A DNA stretch of 45,995 nt from the IMG/VR virus record IMGVR_UViG_3300009433_001898, positions 1-45,995 of that record; one strand, written 5' to 3'. The stretch is from a virus. This document shows positions 22,862 to 30,146 of the stretch, in pieces. A program made the translations under genes and the position numbers. The stretch's first letter is position 1. Each line of letters begins with the position of its first letter. The notes below the pieces were generated by a model. That model did not search any database. It was given only the letters and a program-made list of their open reading frames with translations, and was not told where the DNA came from.

Positions 22862-23050
22862 TTAGTAGTCCATGTTTCCACCATAACTGATACAGGTCTT
22901 TTTGTTTTCTGCTGATGATCTACACCACTGTCTAACATAAGAATTTGCATCCATATTCATTGAATAGTGAGCATAGTTATGTAATCCTCCGATTACAATC
23001 AGCGTTCCAATCGTGATCAGATTATAGTGTGTCGCTGGATGGCACACCAT
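22862..23050 (-). CDS. Small single-TM protein, 62 aa
   Basis: After MVCHPATHYN there is one membrane segment (LITIGTLIVIGGLHNYAHYS), then a polar tail with two cysteines (QWCRSSAENKKTCISYGG) that could form a disulfide outside the membrane. The start at 23050 overlaps the end of hsp20 by 29 nt; a longer form starting at 23083 is possible. It is followed by a strong terminator. The location after hsp20 is all the context available. Confidence 0.6.
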   Translation of the reverse strand: MVCHPATHYNLITIGTLIVIGGLHNYAHYSMNMDANSYVRQWCRSSAENKKTCISYGGNMDY

Positions 23051-23516
23051 CACTTTCAGGTAGTTGAGAATTTTGGATTTCATAAACCTTTAACTGCTGG
23101 TGCTCAGGGATGATCTTCCGTAATTCTACCACAAGTAATCCATTATTAAAACTGACTGTGCCAATTTCTACATCATCTGAAAGGTTAAACCCTCTAGCAA
23201 AAGTGCGAGTGGAGATACCTCTGTGTACATATTCCTCCTCACCTTTATTCTTTGGTGCAATCGATCTGATTAAAAGAACATTACTCTCTGTAGTAACTTC
23301 AATTTGATCCTGTGCCCACCCTGCCAGTGCTAATTCAATTCTCCATTTAACATTAGATTCTTGAACAATATTATATGGAGGGTATGCTTCATTAACACTT
23401 CCCATCCCGTAGGAATGTAGTCTGTAAAACAGATCATCAAATCCTACTGAGTATTTTTCTGCAGCATCTACCACTGCATTAAGATCTTTCGTCGTGAACT
23501 TTCTAAGTCCCGTCAT
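23022..23516 (-). CDS. hsp20: Small heat-shock protein (Hsp20)
   Basis: This 164-residue protein has an alpha-crystallin domain. The core contains PPYNIVQESNVKWRIELALAG, IEVTTESNVLLIRSIAP, the loop YVHRGISTRTFARGFNLSDD and VSFNNGLLVVELRKIIPE, whose GLLVVELRK matches the conserved GVLxVxxxK motif. Such ATP-independent chaperones hold unfolded proteins. Cyanophage copies are thought to assist capsid or host-protein folding. It starts next to a divergent intergenic region with late-type boxes on both strands. Confidence 0.95.
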   Translation of the reverse strand: MTGLRKFTTKDLNAVVDAAEKYSVGFDDLFYRLHSYGMGSVNEAYPPYNIVQESNVKWRIELALAGWAQDQIEVTTESNVLLIRSIAPKNKGEEEYVHRGISTRTFARGFNLSDDVEIGTVSFNNGLLVVELRKIIPEHQQLKVYEIQNSQLPESDGVPSSDTL

Positions 23517-23574
23517 TTATTATGCTCCTAATTAAAGCGAGTTTGTTTGTGTGGTCCCCGAAGGCAACCGAAAA

Positions 23575-23581
23575 TATTTAG
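23575..23581 (-). promoter_or_regulatory. Late-type promoter CTAAATA for hsp20
   Basis: CTAAATA on the minus strand, 59 nt before the hsp20 ATG, in the only divergent intergenic region of the window (23517-23664). It faces away from the plus-strand copy at 23632. Confidence 0.5.
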
Positions 23582-23631
23582 CAAGTTTGTATCACATTGG
23601 ACGTTCGGTTATCCCCAAATGAGGACCATGC

Positions 23632-23639
23632 CTAAATAG
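23632..23639 (+). promoter_or_regulatory. Late promoter CTAAATAG for the exported plus-strand genes
   Basis: CTAAATAG on the plus strand lies 26 nt before the ATG at 23665, the same motif and spacing as minus-strand late promoters at 12376 and 15707. It implies that the exported-protein cluster is expressed late. Confidence 0.72.
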
Positions 23640-23664
23640 GAACAGACACCCTCACAAGACAAGA

Positions 23665-24159
23665 ATGAAAAAATTCATCCCTGTCGTTATGCTACTGATG
23701 ACCGCCTCTGCTGCTCAAGCAGGTGGACTTGTATCAAAACAATCTTCTAGTGTTCAACTGACTGTTGATGCTGCTAGATCAACTGCCGTAAGAGTGGGCA
23801 ATTCTTATAGTATTTCAGGCAGTGGTATCAATACTACGGATGGCAGCACATCAGGAGCTATCTCTGCTGGCACTATTACTAGTGGCATCTATTCTCCTGG
23901 AACTATCTCAGCAACACAGGCAACAGACGGAAATGCTTTTACATATAGCACCTCCTTTACTCAAGGTGATGCGATCCCAACTGCTGCTGCCACTACAGGT
24001 GATATTCCTAACTTCAGTAATGTAACTTCTTACACTGCTGGTGTTGCTGGATCATTAGCAGGAACTGTAGCAACTTCGGGTGCTCTTACTGTGACGGCTG
24101 GTGGTGCTGGCACTACAGCAACAGGACAATTTGTAAGTGAGATCACTGTAATTGACTGA
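23665..24159 (+). CDS. Exported Ser/Thr/Gly-rich protein, 164 aa
   Basis: A clear Sec signal peptide begins the protein (MKKFIPVVMLLMTASAAQAG, cleavage after AQA near residue 19). The mature part is rich in Ser, Thr, Gly and Ala (GSGINTTDGSTSGAISAGTI; SGALTVTAGGAGTTATG) with alternating beta pattern, no cysteine and no known catalytic motif. I do not recognise a family. It is the first of three plus-strand genes behind a late promoter. It would act in the periplasm, outer membrane or outside the cell. A structural or surface-coating role is inferred. Confidence 0.8.
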   Translation: MKKFIPVVMLLMTASAAQAGGLVSKQSSSVQLTVDAARSTAVRVGNSYSISGSGINTTDGSTSGAISAGTITSGIYSPGTISATQATDGNAFTYSTSFTQGDAIPTAAATTGDIPNFSNVTSYTAGVAGSLAGTVATSGALTVTAGGAGTTATGQFVSEITVID

Positions 24160-24170
24160 GGATAATAACG

Positions 24171-24605
24171 ATGAATATCATTCGTTGGTCTGTCCTAAGT
24201 GTGGTGGGTGCAAGTGTCACACTTGCTCCTGCCCTGGCGGTCCCTGTGGTCCCAAATTTCACCCAGGGATCAATGACCTCCAGAACAGAGACGACACAAA
24301 AGATAACTGAGACAATAAATAGCATGGACTATAACACTGGATACCAGTATTCTGCTACTGGCACTGGTGTAACAGCATCTGGCAACCTCTCACCAGGAAC
24401 AGGTGCTACTAATGTAACTATTAATGGAGTGACTTCATCATGGACTGGAGTAACAAGCAAACCTCAATTCACACAAACAGTGCCAGGAGCAGCGTTTCAG
24501 TTCACAGAAACTTATCGAGGACCTGGTTTAAGCAACCAAACGATTATCCAAAGAGTGACCGAGGTGGAAAGCGCCACAGACACCACAAGTATCTTCTCCC
24601 AATAA
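24171..24605 (+). CDS. Exported Thr/Ser/Gln-rich protein, 144 aa
   Basis: A signal peptide is evident (MNIIRWSVLSVVGASVTLAP, cleavage after ALA near residue 23). The mature part has Thr-rich repeats (MTSRTETTQKITETINSMDY; SATGTGVTASGNLSPGTGAT) and ends in FTETYRGPGLSNQTIIQRVT plus a polar tail. The start has a good ribosome site (GAGGAT, 7 nt). It lies 11 nt after the first exported gene. I do not recognise a family. It probably works with its neighbours outside the inner membrane. Confidence 0.8.
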   Translation: MNIIRWSVLSVVGASVTLAPALAVPVVPNFTQGSMTSRTETTQKITETINSMDYNTGYQYSATGTGVTASGNLSPGTGATNVTINGVTSSWTGVTSKPQFTQTVPGAAFQFTETYRGPGLSNQTIIQRVTEVESATDTTSIFSQ

Positions 24606-25366
24606 CTCTATGTCTAACATCAATTGCGACTGCCCCTGCCACTCTGGCGGAGACTGTAGGGGGTGTAAGTGCAACAGCAAATCCAGTAGCTAATAGCTCA
24701 GGCTCAGTTACGAACCAAGCCATTCAGGTTTTACAAGGACCATACATCACCAACACATATGGTGGAGGGATCCAATGTCAAGGTCCCACTCGCAATTTCA
24801 CACCCTATGTAACAGGTAGTGTCTCTGCTTCTAAACCATATGAACCTTACTATATGGATCCTGTTTACGATGTCACCGATAACTTTGGTGCCTTTGATGG
24901 TGATGGAGAGCCCGTAGGCGATGGCATCTTAGATAATCCTGGTGATGTAAGTTTCTTTAAACGAACTAGGACAGGACAGAAGGATAACTATAGTTTAGGT
25001 GTAGGTTTCTCTATGACGTGGAGCACACCTACAGATAAAAACTTACAAGATCTATGTAAGAGAGCAGCAACAACACAGATTGAATTGAACAGTCAAATTG
25101 TTGCCAATAAAAGATTGGACTTTGAAATTGCTCGTCTTAAAAATTGTGGTGAGTTAAAATTAAAAGGAATTCAATTCCACCCCAAGAGTCCTTACTATAA
25201 AGTGTGTGCTGATGTTGTGGTAAACAATCCACCAGGACATAAGCATCCACACTACCATGAGATTCCTAGCGTTTCTTCTTCCGTCTCGGAAACACAGAAC
25301 GCAATGCCTTCACTGCATGATTCATCTGACGCTGCTCTGCTCGGCGCTCCCCTGACGACAAGATAG
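24440..25366 (+). CDS. Exported protein with unusual start, up to 308 aa
   Basis: Residues 42-70 form a signal peptide (basic GGKRHRHHK, then YLLPITLCLTSIATAPATLA), followed by mature ETVGGVSATANPVANSSGSV. No ATG, GTG or TTG lies near it; the only in-frame start is the ATG at 24440, inside the previous gene, with GGAG 10 nt before it. The mature protein has a Tyr/Gly-rich segment (GPYITNTYGGGIQCQG), an acidic stretch (DGDGEPVGDGILDNPGD), a beta-like region (DNYSLGVGFSMTWS), a helical part with cysteines (QDLCKRAATTQIELNSQI) and a His-rich end (PPGHKHPHYHEI). Its last 101 nt overlap the opposite-strand gene. The function is unknown; the C-terminal extent is uncertain too. Confidence 0.72.
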   Translation: MDWSNKQTSIHTNSARSSVSVHRNLSRTWFKQPNDYPKSDRGGKRHRHHKYLLPITLCLTSIATAPATLAETVGGVSATANPVANSSGSVTNQAIQVLQGPYITNTYGGGIQCQGPTRNFTPYVTGSVSASKPYEPYYMDPVYDVTDNFGAFDGDGEPVGDGILDNPGDVSFFKRTRTGQKDNYSLGVGFSMTWSTPTDKNLQDLCKRAATTQIELNSQIVANKRLDFEIARLKNCGELKLKGIQFHPKSPYYKVCADVVVNNPPGHKHPHYHEIPSVSSSVSETQNAMPSLHDSSDAALLGAPLTTR

Positions 25367-26072
25367 GAGGTTTCTTACCACGTAAGGTAGCAATCTTTTT
25401 CATAACTTTCTTAACCGCTGGTTTGACTGCTTTCAATAGTAGATCTGCCAGCGGTTTTGCTAGTAGTGCTGATGATGTAGCGATGACAGCAATACCACCC
25501 ACTTGTACTATCTGACCACCACTAGGTAGACCAGCAAGTATTTGTGTCGGAAGTCCTACTGATTCTGTTATCTGAACACATGTCTTATCAATGAGTTCGT
25601 AATCAATAACTCTCTTTCTAAAACCTTCTACTAATGTTCCTACAGGTTCTTGTGCTTCTTGCACTGGTGTAGGACATTCTACGACAGCACTAACAACAGG
25701 TTGTTTTGTTTGTGGTGGTTTAACTTCAGGTGGTGTTGGTGTATCTGGTGATCTAGTATCCACTTTTGGTGGACCAGTCATAATCATCTGGTTTGGTTCA
25801 AAAGAAAGAGGATTAAAATTGGGAACACCAGAATCGCAGTACGTAACCAAACCATTAGAATCATCCTCTCTCAATTGATTATTTTTAGCACTATTAGTTT
25901 CAGTTGCCTCAACACATCCTGGTATATTAACCACAGGCACACCAATGTTTACAACTACTGGAGCTGCTAATGGTAAAGAGGTTGAAGTGTTATTAAAGTC
26001 ATAGGTGGGTATAGTATTGATTTGAATATCATTAATACTAATATCACCACCTGTAATCAAAGGTATGTCCAT
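25266..26072 (-). CDS. Pro-rich protein with hydrophobic segment and basic tail, 268 aa
   Basis: The N-terminal part is beta-like (ISINDIQINTIPTYDF; APVVVNIGVPVVNIPG). The centre is proline-rich (DTPTPPEVKPPQTKQPVV), then a hydrophobic segment (GGQIVQVGGIAVIATSSALL), an amphipathic helix and a strongly basic end (SVFPRRKKKR). The Pro-rich linker resembles periplasm-spanning proteins. No obvious signal peptide. The ATG at 26072 sits in a TGATG junction with the preceding gene; a TTG 6 nt upstream is less likely. The last 101 nt overlap the plus-strand gene tail to tail. I do not recognise a family. Confidence 0.7.
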   Translation of the reverse strand: MDIPLITGGDISINDIQINTIPTYDFNNTSTSLPLAAPVVVNIGVPVVNIPGCVEATETNSAKNNQLREDDSNGLVTYCDSGVPNFNPLSFEPNQMIMTGPPKVDTRSPDTPTPPEVKPPQTKQPVVSAVVECPTPVQEAQEPVGTLVEGFRKRVIDYELIDKTCVQITESVGLPTQILAGLPSGGQIVQVGGIAVIATSSALLAKPLADLLLKAVKPAVKKVMKKIATLRGKKPPILSSGERRAEQRQMNHAVKALRSVFPRRKKKR

Positions 26073-26644
26073 CAGCAATCATTAAATACACTTCCGACTG
26101 TAGATCCAAGACTGGACCCTGCTTTTTGTCCTAGCAACAATGCCCATCCACCTGCCAACCAACCCACGTAGGGGATGCCAACAACAGCAGGGACAGCAAC
26201 TCCAGCAGCAATAGCACTACCTGCCATCGCACCTTGTGACCGTGCTCCAGCGTCCGCCACGAGACACTCTGCTTCTTTTGCAGTTAACTTTCCCTCATCA
26301 TCTGTTGCACCTCCCAGATTTCTGGTGCCTTCACGGGTGAATTGATCACGACGCCATTCGTTTCTGATTTCAGATCCACCACCAAAGAATCCACGCTTCT
26401 CTTTATCAACATCTAGAGTCCTTTCGGACTCCAAAATCTTAGGATCGTCAGCACGGAATTCAATTTCATAACCATCCTTACCTGCCTTAATCCTATAAGA
26501 AGAATAAGGACCACGAGGAAGATTGAATGTAGGAGGTTGAATCACAGGTTCAGGTTCCTGCCTGAAAACATATCCAAGCAAACCTATATGTGCTACAACA
26601 ATTACCCCACCAACTGAAGCGGCGGCGATCTTAAGTTTATTCAT
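26072..26644 (-). CDS. Membrane protein with glycine-rich C-terminal hairpin, 190 aa
   Basis: An N-terminal membrane anchor (MNKLKIAAASVGGVIVVAHI) is followed by a polar domain (SYRIKAGKDGYEIEFRADDP) and a C-terminal Ala/Gly-rich hydrophobic pair (GSAIAAGVAVPAVVGIPYVG; GWLAGGWALLLGQKAGSSLG) of glycine-zipper type, as found in membrane-inserting or pore-forming proteins. Two cysteines occur (ECLVADAG and the terminal NDC). It is coupled to the genes on either side. Role unknown; an envelope-destabilising or spanin-like part is possible. Confidence 0.7.
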   Translation of the reverse strand: MNKLKIAAASVGGVIVVAHIGLLGYVFRQEPEPVIQPPTFNLPRGPYSSYRIKAGKDGYEIEFRADDPKILESERTLDVDKEKRGFFGGGSEIRNEWRRDQFTREGTRNLGGATDDEGKLTAKEAECLVADAGARSQGAMAGSAIAAGVAVPAVVGIPYVGWLAGGWALLLGQKAGSSLGSTVGSVFNDC

Positions 26645-26646
26645 GG

Positions 26647-26886
26647 TTAGAATGGCATGACAGGACTAGATACGGCAGGACCAGTTACCTCAGGGACTCC
26701 TGGAATAGCAGCATCTACCATTCCTGGTAGTGCTTCTGTAATTGCTTCTGTGATAGCAGCAGTTACTCTCTCCCTTGATTGCTCAATTAATGTATCCTTT
26801 TGAACGTAAAGATAAGCACCACCCCCTAAGACAGCTAAAGAAACTAGACCAGACAATAACGCGACACCATTAATCAATTTTTGCAT
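26647..26886 (-). CDS. Small single-TM protein, 79 aa
   Basis: An N-terminal hydrophobic segment (LINGVALLSGLVSLAVLGGG) is followed by an amphipathic helix (KDTLIEQSRERVTAAITEAI) and a Pro/Val-rich tail (VPEVTGPAVSSPVMPF). The layout is a signal-anchor with a short exposed domain. The start overlaps the preceding gene by 17 nt and the stop lies 3 nt before the next start. Function is unknown; with its neighbours it forms a run of membrane proteins. Confidence 0.7.
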   Translation of the reverse strand: MQKLINGVALLSGLVSLAVLGGGAYLYVQKDTLIEQSRERVTAAITEAITEALPGMVDAAIPGVPEVTGPAVSSPVMPF

Positions 26887-27166
26887 CTTTCTTCTCCAGT
26901 GTAGGTGCTTGCTTTGATTCGTCCTTCTTCTTAGAAGGCATGACCCCGAACGTAGCTAGCGTTCCTGTGAAGACGCTGGCAATAAAAGTTGGATCGATAT
27001 TTTTCTGAGGAATACCAGGAACAGTTACATAGTTAAGAGTCAGAATTGCTGCTGACCAACCAAGAATAACAACTCGGACGAGAGTCGATACACCCTCATC
27101 CGCCCACTCAAATTTATTTTCCTTTTTTGATTCCTGCTTCTCTTGAGACTCAGGAGTTTGTGCCAT
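26870..27166 (-). CDS. Two-TM membrane protein, holin candidate, 98 aa
   Basis: A charged N-terminus (SQEKQESKKENKFEWADEG), two hydrophobic helices (VRVVILGWSAAILTLNYVTV and TFIASVFTGTLATFGVM, with a short PGIPQKNID turn) and a strongly charged C-terminus (SKKKDESKQAPTLEKKD) form the classical layout of a class II-like holin. Holins form holes in the inner membrane to time lysis. No endolysin is visible nearby. It is the first gene of the membrane run and follows regA by 1 nt. The assignment is topological only. Confidence 0.7.
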   Translation of the reverse strand: MAQTPESQEKQESKKENKFEWADEGVSTLVRVVILGWSAAILTLNYVTVPGIPQKNIDPTFIASVFTGTLATFGVMPSKKKDESKQAPTLEKKDAKID

Positions 27167-27167
27167 T

Positions 27168-27590
27168 TCAGACCTCTACAGATTGTTTCTTCTTCCCAAT
27201 ATTATACTTAGACTCAAGTGTCCATTCACTTTTGTCTTTAAAAGACAAAACTTTAATTTGGTTAAGAGGTGCTAGGTCTTCGGCTTGCTCTTCAACAACA
27301 ATGTCCACTAGACCCCAATCGGAAAGTAGTTTTGCAATACGATTACGACGTTGTAAATCATTCTGCACAATATTAGTTGGCTTGCCATCTAAAGCAAACA
27401 ACTCTTTAAAGTGGACAATGTAATACTTACCGCGTTTATGCAAAATATGGCAAGACTGATACAATTTACGCTCTTTGCGTGAAGCAACGCCAATTCTAGT
27501 TAGAGTTTCTCTGACTTTCAAAAAATCATCAGGCTCTTTAAGGCTAACTTCTAGCATCATATCTTGAGACCAGTTGATCTCATCACTCAT
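27168..27590 (-). CDS. regA: Translational repressor RegA
   Basis: RegA binds AU-rich ribosome-binding regions of early mRNAs and blocks their translation. The sequence matches the family (MLEVSLKEPDDFLKVRETLT; RKERKLYQSCHILHKRGKYY; HFKELFALDGKP; NDLQRRNRIAKLL). It is 140 residues, slightly longer than T4 RegA (122) at the C-terminus. As in T4 it lies immediately beyond gp62, whose mRNA is one of its targets. It shares an ATGA junction with gp62. Confidence 0.93.
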   Translation of the reverse strand: MSDEINWSQDMMLEVSLKEPDDFLKVRETLTRIGVASRKERKLYQSCHILHKRGKYYIVHFKELFALDGKPTNIVQNDLQRRNRIAKLLSDWGLVDIVVEEQAEDLAPLNQIKVLSFKDKSEWTLESKYNIGKKKQSVEV

Positions 27591-27982
27591 CGCTTTCCTC
27601 CAGTATCTAACTTAGTTTTAATAACCTCAATCTGCTCCTTAGTCAAAATTCTCATTGCCTGACGAGCATGTTCTGTAGTGTATCCATAGTATTTCTTAAC
27701 TAAGTCAAGATCACTATCTTTGGACTTCTTATCCCAAGGAGAAAATCTTTTGGATTTCCTGATACTATATAGGTAAAACTGATATTGAAGATCATTGTCT
27801 AAATGAGACGCTGCATTCATTTGATTAGCATGCATAACAGTATCAAGATGCTGTGCAAGACACTTGTTAATAACGAATGCAGGGTATTTCTTCATCGCTC
27901 TCTCATCTTCGGTAAGATCACCTTGCTTCAGATTAATACTGTTAAGGTAATCCTTGAGAGGAATCTCATAATCTTTACTCAT
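27587..27982 (-). CDS. 62: Clamp loader small subunit (gp62)
   Basis: This 131-residue protein lies between dam and regA, the T4 position for gp62. It is helical, with features of cyanophage gp62 (EIPLKDYLNSINLKQGDLTE; MKKYPAFVINKCLAQHLDTV; RFSPWDKKSKDSDLDLVKKY). gp62 and gp44 together load the gp45 sliding clamp. It is shorter than T4 gp62 (187 residues), as in other cyanomyoviruses. The start overlaps the end of dam by 8 nt. Confidence 0.88.
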   Translation of the reverse strand: MSKDYEIPLKDYLNSINLKQGDLTEDERAMKKYPAFVINKCLAQHLDTVMHANQMNAASHLDNDLQYQFYLYSIRKSKRFSPWDKKSKDSDLDLVKKYYGYTTEHARQAMRILTKEQIEVIKTKLDTGGKR

Positions 27983-28811
27983 TGTACAATGACTCTAATG
28001 GTGAAATGTCTCTATAGTTAGTAACCAACAACTCAGTCTTGAGTTTATTATCAGGACGATGTTTCATACCATACGTGATACGAAACTCCTCTTGGTTAAA
28101 CTTAGAATATGATTTCTTCAATTCTTCATTTACATTATAAGTTACTAACCAGTTGTTAGGTGACTCATGGCACAATTCAATAAACCTGTCATGCTTAAAC
28201 TCTTTATGCATTTCTGCTTTGGCACCATACAAGTAACTACTAATCATATATGGTGGATCCAAGAAACAGAATGTCCCATCACCTTCATGCATTAATAGTT
28301 CTGAGTAATCATGGTTAGTAATTTCCCAGTGTTGAATAATTTCAGAGACTTCCTTTAATTTTTTAGCACCACGAGTAGAAAAGTTTTGGTTGGATGCAGA
28401 TGCAGAGAAAGAAGAGTTTTCCGTTAACCCACTATAACTGCACTTATTAAGAATCCAAAACAACACTGCTGAACGAAACGTGTCTGCTTCGGAAATCTCT
28501 TCTTTAGCAGAGAGAAATAACTCTTTTGCCTTTTCTTCTGTGCTGTTTTCTTCTTTGATTGCAACAAGGATATCAGATAATTCGTCACCATGATCTTGTA
28601 AGGTGATCCAGAAGTCATATAAATTGTCATACTTATCGTTTACCCATACAGGGATATCGGGATACTTCTGAGAAAACAGAAGTGCTACAGACGCGCCACC
28701 GAGAAAAGGTTCTCGGAATTCTTTGATATCCCTAGGAAATTTTTCGAGTAACATAGGTGCTACTCTTGATTTTCCACCAGGATATCTCAGAGGTGTTTTC
28801 AAGTATTTCAT
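27975..28811 (-). CDS. dam: DNA adenine methylase (D12 class, Dam)
   Basis: The N-terminus has LKTPLRYPGGKSRVAPMLLE, motif X/I of D12-class N6-adenine methyltransferases, with the SAM-binding FxGxG counterpart FREPFLGGASVALLF. The catalytic motif DPPYMISSYLYG lies at about residue 192. The family methylates adenine in GATC-type sites. The ATG at 28811 fits homologues best; an ATG at 28829 would add six residues and overlap the preceding 2OG gene. Phage Dam may protect DNA or mark strands. It lies in the clamp-loader region, between gp62 and a 2OG oxygenase. Confidence 0.92.
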   Translation of the reverse strand: MKYLKTPLRYPGGKSRVAPMLLEKFPRDIKEFREPFLGGASVALLFSQKYPDIPVWVNDKYDNLYDFWITLQDHGDELSDILVAIKEENSTEEKAKELFLSAKEEISEADTFRSAVLFWILNKCSYSGLTENSSFSASASNQNFSTRGAKKLKEVSEIIQHWEITNHDYSELLMHEGDGTFCFLDPPYMISSYLYGAKAEMHKEFKHDRFIELCHESPNNWLVTYNVNEELKKSYSKFNQEEFRITYGMKHRPDNKLKTELLVTNYRDISPLESLYNE

Positions 28812-28821
28812 AGTAAAGATT

Positions 28822-29493
28822 CTACCCATTCATATTACCACGGACCTTGGGATGTTGCAATATCACATTGAGTTGTGCCATATCCCATGGTCCTACATTG
28901 ACGGGACCTACGGGAAAAGCATTGAATGATACTGACCAACGATCAAAATTTTCAACTTGCCTTCCAGAATAATGCTTCAACCAAGATGGAAAAATAATTA
29001 ACTTACCTGGCTCAGCATCAATCTTTGCATTGATACCCCAATCATTATCTAAACTCTCATGATGAAAAATATCTAGAGTATCATTTGTCCTAGGTGTGCA
29101 TGGATCTTCAAAAAATGTAGGAGCACCATCAGTGAAATAATAGATAGCACTTAGATATGCCATTGGGTGCCTATGTAATGGATGCCCATAACCACTATTT
29201 GCTGGAGCATAATTATACCAGCACAATGACAATGCTAAGTCATCACAATATAGTTTATAAACTTCTCTCCATTCACCTAAACAATCTTCAAAAAATTCCA
29301 TGAGTAGTTGTGTCTCTGGATGATCCGTATAATGAAGATCTGGTGCTGATGTAAATACACCTTCAGGAAAGTTACTTTGCTGTGAAGGTAAAGTCTTAAA
29401 GTGCTCAATAATTTTTGAATGATTCTCAGCATCAGGATTATGATATTCTCTAACAACTACTGGAAATAAATTAATCTCTTTACCAAATGTCAT
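28822..29493 (-). CDS. Putative 2OG-Fe(II) oxygenase (HxH type)
   Basis: This 223-residue protein has the metal segment GHPLHRHPMAYLSAIYYF (His107, His109), FFEDP, then GKLIIFPSWLKHYSG (distal His) and RWSVSFNAFPVG (Arg for 2OG). It shares the same motif order and many residues with its upstream neighbour at 29490-30146, so the two are tandem paralogues. It overlaps that gene by an ATGA. The substrate is unknown. Confidence 0.82.
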   Translation of the reverse strand: MTFGKEINLFPVVVREYHNPDAENHSKIIEHFKTLPSQQSNFPEGVFTSAPDLHYTDHPETQLLMEFFEDCLGEWREVYKLYCDDLALSLCWYNYAPANSGYGHPLHRHPMAYLSAIYYFTDGAPTFFEDPCTPRTNDTLDIFHHESLDNDWGINAKIDAEPGKLIIFPSWLKHYSGRQVENFDRWSVSFNAFPVGPVNVGPWDMAQLNVILQHPKVRGNMNG

Positions 29494-30146
29494 ACAATAT
29501 CACCAAGATTTAAAGCACCCAAAGTAGTCCAACCATTTACTGAAACTTCAGCCATGGGACGATCATAACCACCTTTGTTAATAATTCCCGATGGAAAGGT
29601 ATTGAAAGCAATAGTATATCTATCAATGTCAGAAGTATTCTCAACACTAGAGTGGACAACGTAACTAGGAAAAATTACAAGACCACCTGCACCTGGATGC
29701 ACAAACGCTCTAGACTCAGATGCAGGTCCACCATCAAGATGCATCTGACCCCACTCACGATCGCGAAGTGGATCTAAGAATACTGTAGGTGGTCCTTCAG
29801 TGAGGTAGAAAATTGCACTGAGATATGACATAGGATGTCTATGTGGAGAATGACAATCTCCACTCTTAGCATCACTTCGATTGACCCAAGACTTATTGAC
29901 TATCAAACGATCGCAGTGCCAACCATTATCGGCATGTAACTGATCAACACATCGTTGAAACCATTTATGTAGATCATAAAAATTAGGATCCGAATGAATT
30001 TGATCACTGGTGCCTACACCAGAAGGCTCATTATATCTACGGTATTCTAAAAGTTTAGCTTTCTCTAAAGTTTCTTTTGTTAGTTTTTCTGGTGCTCTAA
30101 AAGTAAAAAATCTAACTGGGAAAAGAAAATCATTACTATACTTCAT
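29490..30146 (-). CDS. Putative 2OG-Fe(II) oxygenase (HxH type), tandem paralogue
   Basis: This 218-residue protein has CHSPHRHPMSYLSAIFYLTE (HxH metal site), TVFLDPLRD, AGGLVIFPSYVVHSSV (distal His) and RYTIAFNTFPSG (Arg). The N-terminal region binds in the manner of the Oxy_5-type family. It is the upstream copy of a tandem pair inserted between gp44 and dam, and shares ATGA junctions with both neighbours, so it is expressed with the replication genes. The substrate is unknown. Confidence 0.82.
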   Translation of the reverse strand: MKYSNDFLFPVRFFTFRAPEKLTKETLEKAKLLEYRRYNEPSGVGTSDQIHSDPNFYDLHKWFQRCVDQLHADNGWHCDRLIVNKSWVNRSDAKSGDCHSPHRHPMSYLSAIFYLTEGPPTVFLDPLRDREWGQMHLDGGPASESRAFVHPGAGGLVIFPSYVVHSSVENTSDIDRYTIAFNTFPSGIINKGGYDRPMAEVSVNGWTTLGALNLGDIV

